Shown: positions 20,185-30,743, counted from the first letter of the stretch. The stretch: 64,000 bases of DNA from an uncultured Bacteroidales bacterium (GCA_903879715.1 CAIRMR010000077.1:27239-91238), one strand, 5' to 3'. Made by a program: numbers and translations. Notes: generated by a model not told the origin, from the sequence alone.

Positions 20185-21543
20185 TCAGAGCGCCCCGGCC
20201 TCAGTTGAACGTTGGCTTACCTGCTGCTTAAGTTGAATAAGTGCCGAATTCAGATCACTAACACCATTCGTAAGAAAGGTAAAACCTGTTTTCTCTTTTG
20301 CAGCAGATTCCATGATCAGATTATACAAATTATCATAAGTAGTGTTCATCTTGGTTGGCTCGAAAACAGTTGAGGCAAATTCCTTGGCATACTTTTTATA
20401 TTGCGCATAATAAGTTGCATCAGTAGCGATATAATTGATAAAAGGCCAATCACTGCCAATGCTACTCAGATCCATATTAATTGCTCCATCCATTTTTCCT
20501 GTCTGAAGTGCTTCATTATTATCCCAGGGAATCCAAACAAATTTTGATATTGTCGGATCGTTATACAAGTAGTAATTATGCGTCATCCTGCCGTAGGTAT
20601 CCCAGTTTTGCATTACGGTATTGGCTGCCAGCCATTTCAGGTATAGATTCATATCAATTTTTGATTCCAGGAGTGTTCGCCATGCAGCAGGATCAGATGT
20701 TCGCAAGCTGCTTTGCAAGGCATCATATAAGGATTTTATGTCTGACCAATCTGCCGCATCCTCATTTGTCTTTTTATAGAAATCAGCGGTGTTGTAAGTT
20801 CCTGATGCAAAACTTGCAGACGTACCTTCCGGTTTGTAAAGGTTCCCTTCATCACTGCCGAATTGGGTTTTAATAACCGTATTATCCACTTCCTCAACCA
20901 TGGTATAAAGACCAAAGTACAGCGATTCGCCGGCATAATTAATATAAACCTCGTAGTAAGCTGATTTTGCCGAAGGCACACCAAACTCCCTGAACAGATC
21001 GCCTGCCACCTTTTCGCGCATCAGCGACTTATCCTCAAAATTATTGTTCAGATTTAACTGCTTGAAGCCATAAAACCGCTGATCCTTTATTGCCGGATAG
21101 GTTTCCTCATACTGATCAAAATCCAGTTTAAAAGAATATTTTTTTATTCCCGCGGCATAGGTTGACACTAAACTGGAATTTCCTTTTACCCTTATGCCTA
21201 CTTTGTACCATTGGATGTCATTAAAATGAAAATCACAGGTCACCCAGATCGGTTCAAAAAATTCATCAAGAGTTTGGCCCGGATCGGCATGAGGCATATT
21301 AGCCAGATCTTGCTGAATGGCAGCCCAATCGGTGCTGCTGATCACAATATCCAGGCGCTGAACGCTGTTCTGGGGAAACACCTTCTCATAGTCCGTATCA
21401 GCAGCTTTACTATGGGTTGCTTCAGTCCAGTCAGGAGTTTCAAGGGTGGTAACTTCAACTTCTTCATTTGTTACTGCTGTTTTTTCGCAGCTGTAACAAA
21501 ACAAGATCAGTAAAAATGAAAGTAGTTTTATGGTATGTTTCAT
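20185..21543 (-). CDS. CotH kinase family lipoprotein
   Basis: IRVKGNSSL...KYSFKLDFDQYEETYPAIKDQRFYGFKQLNLNNNFEDKSLMREKVAGDLFREFGVPSAKSAYYEVYINYAGESLYFGLYTMVEEVD...FVWIPWDNNEAL; lipobox FCYSC. Confidence 0.92.
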   Translation of the reverse strand: MKHTIKLLSFLLILFCYSCEKTAVTNEEVEVTTLETPDWTEATHSKAADTDYEKVFPQNSVQRLDIVISSTDWAAIQQDLANMPHADPGQTLDEFFEPIWVTCDFHFNDIQWYKVGIRVKGNSSLVSTYAAGIKKYSFKLDFDQYEETYPAIKDQRFYGFKQLNLNNNFEDKSLMREKVAGDLFREFGVPSAKSAYYEVYINYAGESLYFGLYTMVEEVDNTVIKTQFGSDEGNLYKPEGTSASFASGTYNTADFYKKTNEDAADWSDIKSLYDALQSSLRTSDPAAWRTLLESKIDMNLYLKWLAANTVMQNWDTYGRMTHNYYLYNDPTISKFVWIPWDNNEALQTGKMDGAINMDLSSIGSDWPFINYIATDATYYAQYKKYAKEFASTVFEPTKMNTTYDNLYNLIMESAAKEKTGFTFLTNGVSDLNSALIQLKQQVSQRSTEAGAL

Positions 21544-21763
21544 CCGGATTGTATTTTGAAAAAATGTAACTAATTTGTCTGATCACTTTGCATTTTTGCC
21601 ACAGATTTCACGAATTTCACAGAGTTTAAACTGCTTTCAGCAGTTTTTGAAATTAAATTAAATTTGATGAGCAATTGTCTGTGGAATCTGCGTAATCTGT
21701 GGCATATATATGCTTATCAATACTTTAGGCAAAATAATTATTCGCGGAAAAATAAATTGTGGT

Positions 21764-22159
21764 TTATTTGTGTTCATGTTTCTGGTCATTTGGCATCGGT
21801 GGTCTGGATGCCTCTTCCAAAGCCAGGTAAGTGGGGAATTGATCTTTCGAAAGAACAGGTTTTATTTTATCATCCCGTTTTTTTGCCAGAACATCAATCT
21901 TCGATTTTTCAGGTCTTGCTGGTGGATTAGCATTTTTATCAACCAGTTTATCCATCTCAACAAAGAATTCTTTGAACGCAGCTGATACTTTTTCTGTCTG
22001 TGATTTGTCGAGCTTAAGAGGCTGGCAGATTTTGTGCTCTACCAACTTCATGCGTTCTTCCATACTTGGTGGTTTCATCCCATCATTTCCGGGTTGTGAA
22101 AAACATACGCTCCCCATCAGGAGAATCATCAGGACTATTGCAAATTTAATTGTTTTCAT
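21764..22159 (-). CDS. small secreted Spy/CpxP-like (LTXXQ-type) hypothetical protein
   Basis: 131 aa with signal peptide (MKTIKFAIVLMILLMGSVCFSQ) and charged helical body. Confidence 0.55.
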   Translation of the reverse strand: MKTIKFAIVLMILLMGSVCFSQPGNDGMKPPSMEERMKLVEHKICQPLKLDKSQTEKVSAAFKEFFVEMDKLVDKNANPPARPEKSKIDVLAKKRDDKIKPVLSKDQFPTYLALEEASRPPMPNDQKHEHK

Positions 22160-22379
22160 AGCTTAGGAATTTAGGTTGTTGATAATGGCTGCAAATGTAG
22201 ATTGCCTGTTAATTGATGAAAAATATATTCACCGTGCAACCTGATTTTATCTCTTAATAGCGGTTTTTTATCAATGAAACTTTAGTTGCCTTTGTGTGAA
22301 TTGAATGCTTTTTAGCATGAATGCATAAAGTGGCAGGTATAAAACCTTTACCTTTGATCCCTTAAAACCAATATTTTTT

Positions 22380-23534
22380 ATGAAATTCCAGGGTCATGTT
22401 AAATCGCGGCTTCCCAATGCCGGAACATCTATATTTGCTGTCATGTCGGGCCTTGCCAACGAAGTTGGAGCTATCAATCTTTCGCAGGGATTTCCTGATT
22501 TTCCCATTTCCATGGAACTGGTTGAGCTGGTGAATCACTATATGCACAAAGGATTTAATCAATATGCGCCTATGCCCGGTGTGCTTGCTTTACGCGAAGC
22601 TATTGCCGCAAAAGCATTTGATACTTTTGGAATTACTTACGATCCGGCTACTGAAATCAATATTACGGCTGGTGCCACCGAAGGAATATTTTGTGTGATA
22701 ACGGCAATGATCCATCCCGGAGACGAAGCTATTATTATAGAGCCGGCTTATGATAGCTATGCTCCTGCGGTTGAACTATGCGGAGGAATAGTTCGCTATT
22801 CATCCTTGCAGGTTCCATCCTACACCGTTAACTGGCCGGAAGTGAAAAGCCTGATCAACAGCCGTACCAAGATGATCATGATCAATACTCCTCATAACCC
22901 GACCGGCAGTGTGCTTTCCGCAGCCGATCTGAAGGAACTTGACCATATAACCCGCAACTCCAACATCGTTGTGATGAGCGACGAGGTATACGAACATCTT
23001 ATTTTCGATGGCATCAGGCACGAAAGCGTTTGTTATTATCCCGAACTGGCCGAACGCAGTTTCGTGATTGGCTCGTTTGGAAAAACATTTCATACTACCG
23101 GATGGAAAACCGGTTTTATCATGGCACCGGCAGTTTTGATGGCCGAAGTAAGGAAAGTTCACCAGTTTGTGGTTTTTGCTTCCAATACGCCTGTCCAGCA
23201 TGCTGTTGCTGATTATCTGAAGAATAAAGATAACTATTTGCAGTTGCCTGCGTTTTATCAGCAGAAACGCGACTTATTTACCGGATTGGTAAAAGGGTCA
23301 CGGTTCAAAATAATTCCTTCGTACGGCACCTATTTCCAGTTACTTGATTACAGTGCAATTTCCGATGAAAAAGAAATGGATTTTGCCGTGAGAGTAACAA
23401 AGGAATTTGGAGTGGCATCAGTCCCGGTTTCGCCTTTTTATCACGACAAACAGGATAATCATGTACTGCGTTTTTGTTTTGCCAAAACTGAGGAAACATT
23501 GATCAAAGCAGCGGAAATATTATGTACGATCTAA
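22380..23534 (+). CDS. methionine aminotransferase (YbdL-type class I/II aminotransferase)
   Basis: FKSRLPNAGTSIFAVMSGLANEVGAINLSQGFPDFP...INTPHNPTGS...SDEVYEHLIFDG...GSFGKTFHTTGWKTGF. Confidence 0.88.
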   Translation: MKFQGHVKSRLPNAGTSIFAVMSGLANEVGAINLSQGFPDFPISMELVELVNHYMHKGFNQYAPMPGVLALREAIAAKAFDTFGITYDPATEINITAGATEGIFCVITAMIHPGDEAIIIEPAYDSYAPAVELCGGIVRYSSLQVPSYTVNWPEVKSLINSRTKMIMINTPHNPTGSVLSAADLKELDHITRNSNIVVMSDEVYEHLIFDGIRHESVCYYPELAERSFVIGSFGKTFHTTGWKTGFIMAPAVLMAEVRKVHQFVVFASNTPVQHAVADYLKNKDNYLQLPAFYQQKRDLFTGLVKGSRFKIIPSYGTYFQLLDYSAISDEKEMDFAVRVTKEFGVASVPVSPFYHDKQDNHVLRFCFAKTEETLIKAAEILCTI

Positions 23535-24316
23535 ACATAACTCTTATCCAGCCCGACCTGGTTTGGGAAGATAAAAAAAGCAACCTGCTGAAGTTTGAGG
23601 ATTTCTTTCAGAAAATCGATCGAAAAACTGATTTGATTGTTCTGCCTGAAATGTTCAGTACCGGTTTCGTAGTTGAGTCACGTGAACTGGCTGAAGATAT
23701 GTCCGGACCAACCCTGGAATGGATGGCCAAACAGTCAGCCAAAATGAAAAGCGTAATTACCGGCAGCCTGGTAATCTTCGAAAATGGGAACTATTTCAAC
23801 CGCCTGATCTGGATGGAACCTACAGGTAAATGCCTGACTTACGACAAACGGCATTTATTCCATCCCGGCAACGAACATGAGCAATTCTCACAAGGTTCTG
23901 AAAAGCTGATTGTTGATCTCTTTGGCTGGAAAATCTGTCCGCTGGTTTGTTACGACCTGCGTTTCCCCGTCTGGAGCAAAAATACCTGGACGAATGGAAC
24001 CTATGAATACGATATTTTGTTGTATGTCGCCAATTGGCCGGCCGCCCGTAGTTATGCTTACCGTCAGTTACTTATTGCCCGTGCCATCGAAAACCAGTGT
24101 TATGTGGCAGCAGTAAACAGGGTAGGAGTGGATGGAAAAGGAACCAATCACCAGGGCGATTCAACCCTTATCGATTTTAAAGGCAAGCATCTTTTAGAAA
24201 TTGCGCCGGATGTGGAAGAAATGGAAACTCTGAGTCTGAAGTACGATCAACTTGCCGATTTCCGTAAAGGATTTACAGTTGGGATGGATTGGGATAATTT
24301 TGAAATAAAGGGTTAG
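23522..24316 (+). CDS. omega-amidase / nitrilase-superfamily amidohydrolase (YafV-type)
   Basis: Glu-Lys-Cys triad contexts VLPEMFSTGF, YDKRHLFHPGNE, ICPLVCYDLRFPVWSKN; overlaps aminotransferase by 13 nt. Confidence 0.9.
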   Translation: MYDLNITLIQPDLVWEDKKSNLLKFEDFFQKIDRKTDLIVLPEMFSTGFVVESRELAEDMSGPTLEWMAKQSAKMKSVITGSLVIFENGNYFNRLIWMEPTGKCLTYDKRHLFHPGNEHEQFSQGSEKLIVDLFGWKICPLVCYDLRFPVWSKNTWTNGTYEYDILLYVANWPAARSYAYRQLLIARAIENQCYVAAVNRVGVDGKGTNHQGDSTLIDFKGKHLLEIAPDVEEMETLSLKYDQLADFRKGFTVGMDWDNFEIKG

Positions 24317-24469
24317 GTTTAGGGGTTGGGATTTAAGGATACAGGGATTTGAGTTTTCACCATCCAGACATGTGGTCAGACTATAATTTGAAATTTAGAT
24401 CATATTTACGCACATGTAAATATATTCGCAATAAATTAAAAACATTTACGTCTGCGTTAATCTAGTTTG

Positions 24470-24477
24470 TATCTTTG
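24470..24477 (+). promoter_or_regulatory. candidate Bacteroidota -7 element (TAnnTTTG)
   Basis: TATCTTTG about 25 nt upstream of ATG 24502; only a weak -33 match (TTTA at 24445). Confidence 0.4.
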
Positions 24478-24501
24478 CCTAGTGCATTAACCGCTGATAA
24501 T

Positions 24502-25719
24502 ATGTATAAAAAATATCTCAAAACTGATATTATAAAGCGCCCTTTATACTTTGAAAGAATGTTGCCTTTTATCAGCAAGGACGTAATTAAAGTATTGGTG
24601 GGCCAGCGAAGAGTTGGTAAAAGCTTTATTCTATATCAGCTGATCGAGCATATTGCTTCTGAAAATTCAGGAGCTAACATTGTTTATCTGAATAAGGAAT
24701 TGCCAGATTTTAACTCTATAAAATCGGATTCCGATTTATTGGAATTTGTAAAGAAGTTCGAAAAACAGACAAATAATTTTCTTTTCCTGGATGAGGTACA
24801 GGAAATAGACAATTATCCATCAGCCTTGCGGGCATTACTTGCCGAAGGGAAATGGGATATCTGGTGTACAGGAAGTAACGCAAGTTTTTTATCGGCTGAT
24901 ATATCAGGTAGTCTCAGTGGCCGACATATAGAATTTGAAATTAATCCATTGAACTATACAGAGTTTATTGAGTTTCATTCAATGGTTCATTCTGCTGAAA
25001 GTATTCAATTGTTTTTAAAATATGGAGGATTACCCTATTTGCGAAAACTACCTTTAACTGACGAAATTGTATTTGAATATTTGAAAAATATTTATAATAC
25101 AATTCTTTATAAAGACGTAATTGCCCGGCACAACATCCGCAACAACCGCTTTGTTGAAGATTTAGTAGTGTACCTTGCAGATAATACCGGATCAATTGTT
25201 TCGGCAAAAAAAATAAGTGAATATTTAAAAAATCAGCGGATCAATATTTCACCAGTGCGTGTAATTGAATACCTTAACCATCTGACTAAATCATACTTCG
25301 TTACTAAGGTTAACCGCTCTGATTTAAGAGGTAAAAGAATATTTGAGTTTGGTGAAAAGTATTACTTCAGAGATATTGGTTTACGAAATTCTATTTTAGG
25401 GTTTAAACCTGCGGATATAAATAAAATTCTCGAAAATGTAGTATTAAATCATCTCAAATCATATGGTTATGATTGTTACACCGGAGATTATACGGGCCGT
25501 GAAATTGATTTTGTTTTTGAAAAGAATCAGAAAAAGATTTATGTACAGGTAACATATCTTCTGGCAAGTCCTGATGTAATACAGAGGGAATTTGGGAATT
25601 TAAAACTTATAGATGATAACTATCCCAAATTTGTAATATCGATGGACGAATTGCAATTCGACAATGACCAGGGTATTCAACATATCCGTTTAAAGGATTT
25701 TCTGACCCTGAAATTTTAG
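24502..25719 (+). CDS. AAA_14/DUF4143-type ATP-binding protein
   Basis: VLVGQRRVGKSFILYQLIEHI Walker A; FLFLDEVQEIDNYPSALRALLAEGKWDIWCTGSNASFLSADISGSLSGRHIEFEINPLNYTEF; start moved from TTG 24475 to ATG 24502. Confidence 0.9.
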   Translation: MYKKYLKTDIIKRPLYFERMLPFISKDVIKVLVGQRRVGKSFILYQLIEHIASENSGANIVYLNKELPDFNSIKSDSDLLEFVKKFEKQTNNFLFLDEVQEIDNYPSALRALLAEGKWDIWCTGSNASFLSADISGSLSGRHIEFEINPLNYTEFIEFHSMVHSAESIQLFLKYGGLPYLRKLPLTDEIVFEYLKNIYNTILYKDVIARHNIRNNRFVEDLVVYLADNTGSIVSAKKISEYLKNQRINISPVRVIEYLNHLTKSYFVTKVNRSDLRGKRIFEFGEKYYFRDIGLRNSILGFKPADINKILENVVLNHLKSYGYDCYTGDYTGREIDFVFEKNQKKIYVQVTYLLASPDVIQREFGNLKLIDDNYPKFVISMDELQFDNDQGIQHIRLKDFLTLKF

Positions 25720-25760
25720 TTTTCGATCACATAAAAACTATTTACGCAAGAGGAATCTTA

Positions 25761-26327
25761 ATGGAAAAATATTTAATTATAGGCTTAGGTAACATTGGTG
25801 AAGAATACGCCAACACCCGTCACAATATTGGTTTTATTGTGGCTGATGCATTGGCAAGTGATCTGGGTGTGAAATTCACAATTGAACGTCATGCATACAT
25901 GGCCGAAGCCAAGCTGAAAAACAAACTCCTTATCATCATCAAGCCAACTACATACATGAATCTGAGTGGCAAGGCGGTGAAATACTGGATGGATAAAGAG
26001 AAAATACCGATTGAAAATATACTTGTGGTTACTGATGATGTTGACCTCGAACTGGGTGTTTTGCGTTTGCGGACTAAAGGCAGTGGTGGAAGCCACAATG
26101 GACTGAATCATATAATCGAAACGCTTCTGTTTTCGGATTGGTCGAGGCTCAGGTTTGGAATTGGCAAGGACTATGCGCGTGGTTTCCAGGTTGATTATGT
26201 TATCGGGCAATGGTCGAAAAAAGAAGAAAAAATCCTCGGTCCGCGAATTGATATGGCGGTTTCAATTATAAAGAGTTTTGTGCTGGCAGGAGCAACGCAG
26301 ACAATGTCGGAGTTTAATAATAAGTAA
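25761..26327 (+). CDS. pth: peptidyl-tRNA hydrolase
   Basis: LIIGLGNIGEEYANTRHNIGFIVAD, KPTTYMNLSGKAV, TDDVDLELGVLRLRTKGSGGSHNGLNHI. Confidence 0.95.
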   Translation: MEKYLIIGLGNIGEEYANTRHNIGFIVADALASDLGVKFTIERHAYMAEAKLKNKLLIIIKPTTYMNLSGKAVKYWMDKEKIPIENILVVTDDVDLELGVLRLRTKGSGGSHNGLNHIIETLLFSDWSRLRFGIGKDYARGFQVDYVIGQWSKKEEKILGPRIDMAVSIIKSFVLAGATQTMSEFNNK

Positions 26328-26567
26328 AAGTAGTCTTCACTAAGTTCTAACAGCCGAAAGTATTGTCAGATAAGCATTCTGGCTCATACTCTTTCTCTTA
26401 GGACTGGAGAGTTGATTTATACAACCGTCTTATTTTAAAGGCAAGTTAAAAAATGAAGCATTTATATTTTTACCACTTTAGCATTCACGACAGAATAATT
26501 CCTTCCATCTCTCAAAAGAAAAGAATCGTTTACAATTATTCTAAGGACTAATACAAATCGCAGAACT

Positions 26568-26942
26568 ATGAGTTCAAAAATCGATAACCTTCACCTGAAT
26601 TATAAAATCTGGCTCGAAACCTCCGGGAATATTGGAGTGTTTGGCGATAAGAAGTGCGAGCTTCTAAAGGCGATTGATGAAACGGGTTCCCTGAATGAAG
26701 CCATGAAAAAACTTGGATTGACTTATCGCAAAACCTGGGATAACCTCAGGAAAATTGAACAGGAACTTGGTTTTCCACTTATAAAACCTACCCGTGGCGG
26801 TGCCGAAGGCGGCAGTACAGTGCTTACCGTTGAAGCAAAAATCATTATTGCAGCTTTTGAAAAATTTCACCAGGAATATGATTCAATTATCCAAAACGGA
26901 TTCGAAGCGATTATAGCCGATCTGAAACAAAAAATTAAATAA
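26568..26942 (+). CDS. ModE N-terminal-like / LysR-type winged-helix transcriptional regulator
   Basis: GDKKCELLKAIDETGSLNEAMKKLGLTYRKTWDNLRKIEQELGFPLIKPTRGGAEGGSTVLT. Confidence 0.85.
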   Translation: MSSKIDNLHLNYKIWLETSGNIGVFGDKKCELLKAIDETGSLNEAMKKLGLTYRKTWDNLRKIEQELGFPLIKPTRGGAEGGSTVLTVEAKIIIAAFEKFHQEYDSIIQNGFEAIIADLKQKIK

Positions 26943-27310
26943 GCATAGCTGATTTTGTTTTAGGATGTATTGCATGGCTGGAAGTCAGAAGACGGAAGAC
27001 CGAAGCCTAAAAACCGCAGACTCAATTATATTCAACTTTTGTTATGACTATTGTTTCGTTTCAAAAACGTTTTCAATTTCGTTTACTAAATTTTATTGTT
27101 TAATCATTTTAATCTTTCCCATAGGATCTGTTGCATACTCCCTACTCCCTACTCCTGACTTCAGACACTCACTTCCACTATCTTTAATAAATTTTCTACC
27201 ACCGAATAAAACTTTCAATTTTCACTTGCCGCCTCTTAAAATATTGATACTTTTGCCACCGAATTGCAAAAATATGCAATTCGATAAAAACAAATCAAAA
27301 TCGGTATTTT

Positions 27311-28939
27311 ATGAACAATGCCATTTACAATTTTCCGCTTCCTGCTAACGAACCGGTACTAGAATACAAAAAGAACAGCCCTGAACGGAATCAACTGGAC
27401 GATGAATTAAAACGTCAACTTCGGAATCCAATCGAAATACCGCTGATCATCGGAGGGAAAGAAGTCCGGACAGCACAAACCGGGCAGGTTCGTATGCCAC
27501 ACAATCATTCTCATGTGCTTGCAACCTATTATAAAGCAACCGAAAAGGAAGTTCAAATGGCCATTGATGCAGCGCTTGAAGCTCATCGGATCTGGTCGGA
27601 TCTATCCTGGACAGTTCGTGCCTCTATATTGCTGAAAGCAGCCGAACTGATTTCGGGTAAATACAGGGCTGTGATGAATGCTGCTACCATGTTAGGCCAG
27701 AGTAAAAACATCTACCAGTCGGAAATTGATTCGGTATGTGAAACAATTGATTTCCTTAAGTTTAACGCCTATTTTGTATCTCGGATTTACGAAATGCAGC
27801 CCCGTTCGGCTTTCAACCAATTGAACAAAATGGAGTTCCGGCCGTTGGAAGGGTTTGTATTTACCGTGAGCCCTTTCAATTTTACATCCATTGCTTCTAA
27901 TCTTAATATGGCTCCGGTCATGATGGGGAACACCACCGTGTGGAAACCAGCTACCACATCTTTGCTTTCCAATTACTACCTGATGAAGATATTCCAGGAA
28001 GCAGGTCTTCCTGACGGAGTCATAAATTTTGTACCAGGCAGCGGAGCTTTAATTGGTAAGGTTGCGCTTGCATCACCCGACCTGGCAGGCATTCATTTTA
28101 CAGGTTCAAACACTACGTTTAACTATCTCTGGAAAGAAGTGGCTGATCAATTGCCTCATTATAAATCGTATCCTCGGTTAATTGGTGAAACAGGCGGCAA
28201 GAATTTTATTTTTGTGCATCCCACGGCAGTTCCCAAAGAGGTAGCTGTAAATGCATTTCGTGGAGCTTTTGAATACCAGGGTCAAAAATGTTCGGCAGCA
28301 TCCAGAATGTATGTTCCTGTTTCTCTTTGGACTGAAGTAAAATCAGAATTGATCAGAATTAGTTCAGATGCAACGATGGGAGATGTTACCAATCCTGGAA
28401 ATTTTATCAATGCGGTAATTGATGAAGGTTCGTTTGATAACTGTATGGACTATATAAATTATGCGAAAGCTTCTGATGATTCTGAAATTATTGCCGGTGG
28501 AAATGGAAATAAAAGTGTAGGATATTTTGTTGAACCAACGATTATCGTTACTTCCAATCCAAAAGCCAGATCCATGGAAGAAGAGATCTTTGGCCCGGTA
28601 TTAACCATATTTATTTACGAGGACAATAGGCTGCAGGAAACAATTGAGCTTTGCAATACTACTTCACCTTATGGGCTTACCGGCGCAGTTTTTGCCCGCG
28701 ACAGGGTTGCCGCTTCCGATATGTGTGAACAGCTGCGGTATGCAGCAGGTAATTTTTACATCAACGATAAACCAACAGGCGCTATTGTCGGGTTACAGCC
28801 GTTTGGCGGATCACGTGCATCGGGAACCAACGATAAAGCAGGTGGCGAATTTAACCTGATCCGCTGGATCAGCCCACGAACTATTAAAGAGACATTTCAG
28901 CCGGCAACTGAATACCGGTATGGATATATGATGGAATAA
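27311..28939 (+). CDS. pruA: L-glutamate gamma-semialdehyde (1-pyrroline-5-carboxylate) dehydrogenase
   Basis: 542-aa aldehyde dehydrogenase; FVFTVSPFNFTSIASNLNMAPVMMGNTTVWKPA, GETGGKNFIFV, FEYQGQKCSAASRMYVP. Confidence 0.92.
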   Translation: MNNAIYNFPLPANEPVLEYKKNSPERNQLDDELKRQLRNPIEIPLIIGGKEVRTAQTGQVRMPHNHSHVLATYYKATEKEVQMAIDAALEAHRIWSDLSWTVRASILLKAAELISGKYRAVMNAATMLGQSKNIYQSEIDSVCETIDFLKFNAYFVSRIYEMQPRSAFNQLNKMEFRPLEGFVFTVSPFNFTSIASNLNMAPVMMGNTTVWKPATTSLLSNYYLMKIFQEAGLPDGVINFVPGSGALIGKVALASPDLAGIHFTGSNTTFNYLWKEVADQLPHYKSYPRLIGETGGKNFIFVHPTAVPKEVAVNAFRGAFEYQGQKCSAASRMYVPVSLWTEVKSELIRISSDATMGDVTNPGNFINAVIDEGSFDNCMDYINYAKASDDSEIIAGGNGNKSVGYFVEPTIIVTSNPKARSMEEEIFGPVLTIFIYEDNRLQETIELCNTTSPYGLTGAVFARDRVAASDMCEQLRYAAGNFYINDKPTGAIVGLQPFGGSRASGTNDKAGGEFNLIRWISPRTIKETFQPATEYRYGYMME

Positions 28940-28962
28940 ATTTTTAATAACGAATAGAAATT

Positions 28963-30498
28963 ATGACTTTAGATTTAAATCTTTTAGGAATTGAAGCAGT
29001 AAATCCCGGAGCGAGTACCGGAAGCGAATGGCTTGATACCCAAGGCGACGTGACCGCTTCGTATACGCCGGTTGATGGTTCGCTGATCGCGAAAGTAACA
29101 AACGCTACCCTTGATGACTATGAACATATTGTAGCCAAAGCCCAGGAAGCCTATAAAAAATGGCGCATTGTTCCGGCTCCGAAACGCGGTGAAGTTGTTC
29201 GCCAGATCGGTGAAGCACTGCGTGAGAAAAAAGCTGAACTTGGTTATCTTGTTTCGCTTGAAATGGGTAAAATTTACGAAGAAGGCCTGGGTGAAGTTCA
29301 GGAAATGATCGACATCTGTGAGTTCTCGGTAGGACAATCCCGCTTGTTGAACGGGGCAACCATGCATTCCGAGCGCCCGTTCCACCGCATGTACGATCAA
29401 TATCACCCGATTGGAATTGTTGGAATTATTACCTCTTTTAATTTCCCTGTTGCTGTATGGGGATGGAATGCCATGCTGGCTGCCATCGCCGGTGATGTGG
29501 TAATCTGGAAACCCAGTTCAAAAACACCGCTATGCGCATTGGCTGTTCAGAAAATTATTGCCGAAACACTTCGCGTAAATAATGTACCGGAAGGGGTTTT
29601 CAATATGATCGTTGCGAAATCATCTGTTTTGGGCGATAACTTTGCTGCCGACAAACGCATTTCTTTGATCTCGGTAACGGGATCAACAGCTGTTGGCAGG
29701 AGAGTTTCCGCCATAGTTGGCACCCGTCTCGGAAAAACTATCCTTGAATTAGGCGGCAATAATGCTGTGGTTATTTCAAAACATGCCGACCTGGATATGA
29801 CTTTGCAATCCGTTGTATTCGGTGCAGTGGGAACCTGCGGGCAACGCTGTACTTCTACCCGCCGTCTCATCATTCACGAATCCGTTTACGAAACAGTTAA
29901 AGAACGCCTGGTTGCGGCTTATAAAAGTATCAGCGACCGTATCGGCGATCCACTTGAAAAAGACACGCTCGTCGGACCTTTGGTGGATGGAACAGCTGTG
30001 AAAAACTTCCTTCATGCCATTGACGAAGTTCAGAAAGAAGGTGGAAAACTGGTGTATGGCGGTACAAGCCTTAAAGGCGAAAAATACCCTAACGGTAATT
30101 ACGTTTTGCCTGCTGTGGTTGAAGCTGAAAACCATTACAAAATGGTTCAGGAAGAAACTTTTGCCCCTATCGTTTACCTTATAAAATACAGCACTATTGA
30201 AGAAGCAATCGCTCTCAATAATAATGTTCCTCAGGGTTTATCATCCTGTATTTTTACCGAAAACCTGGTGGAAGCAGAGACATTCCTCTCCGAAACCGGT
30301 TCCGATTGTGGTATTGCAAACGTAAATCTTGGAACTTCCGGAGCTGAAATTGGTGGTGCCTTTGGTGGCGAAAAAGATACAGGCGGTGGCCGTGAATCCG
30401 GTTCCGATGCATGGAAAGCTTATATGCGTCGCCAGACCAATACCATTAATTTTAGTGGACAAACAGCATTGGCGCAGGGAATTACATTTGACTTTTAG
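28963..30498 (+). CDS. aldehyde dehydrogenase family protein, ALDH7/alpha-aminoadipic semialdehyde dehydrogenase type
   Basis: HRMYDQYHPIGIVGIITSFNFPVAVWGWNAMLAAIAGDVVIWKPS, LELGGNNAVV, GTCGQRCTSTRRL, GGAFGGEKDTGGGRESGSDAWKAYMRRQTNTINF. Confidence 0.88.
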   Translation: MTLDLNLLGIEAVNPGASTGSEWLDTQGDVTASYTPVDGSLIAKVTNATLDDYEHIVAKAQEAYKKWRIVPAPKRGEVVRQIGEALREKKAELGYLVSLEMGKIYEEGLGEVQEMIDICEFSVGQSRLLNGATMHSERPFHRMYDQYHPIGIVGIITSFNFPVAVWGWNAMLAAIAGDVVIWKPSSKTPLCALAVQKIIAETLRVNNVPEGVFNMIVAKSSVLGDNFAADKRISLISVTGSTAVGRRVSAIVGTRLGKTILELGGNNAVVISKHADLDMTLQSVVFGAVGTCGQRCTSTRRLIIHESVYETVKERLVAAYKSISDRIGDPLEKDTLVGPLVDGTAVKNFLHAIDEVQKEGGKLVYGGTSLKGEKYPNGNYVLPAVVEAENHYKMVQEETFAPIVYLIKYSTIEEAIALNNNVPQGLSSCIFTENLVEAETFLSETGSDCGIANVNLGTSGAEIGGAFGGEKDTGGGRESGSDAWKAYMRRQTNTINFSGQTALAQGITFDF

Positions 30499-30553
30499 TG
30501 TCTGCTTTCAGTGTCTGCACACCCGCAGGGTGTCTGATACTGAAAATACTTTG

Positions 30554-30598
30554 CAAAAAGGGAAGATCCGGAAATCAATTCAGGGTTTCCCTTTTTTT
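30554..30598 (+). terminator. rho-independent terminator
   Basis: AAAAAGGGAA ... TTTCCCTTTTTTT arms downstream of the ALDH gene. Confidence 0.6.
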
Positions 30599-30743
30599 AT
30601 TTTGAAGCTGTGCACGGCGGGAATAACTTTTTGCAACGTTTAAAATTATTCCCTTAATTTTGATCCCGGATTGTTTTCAACTGACATTTGAATTCAGGCT
30701 TCCTCCTTTTTACCCATTACCCATTTTCTATTTTCCATAATCC

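Noticed and set aside
22800-23201. Antisense ORF (133 aa) and the many other ORFs of 60-140 aa opposite or out of frame with strong CDSs
   Set aside because: All overlap confidently identified genes on the other strand or frame and have no recognisable signals.
26965-27348. 127-aa ORF upstream of pruA
   Set aside because: Composition is translated low-complexity intergenic DNA (LLPTPDF, NFLPPNKTFNFHLPPLKILILLPPN) and it overlaps the pruA start.
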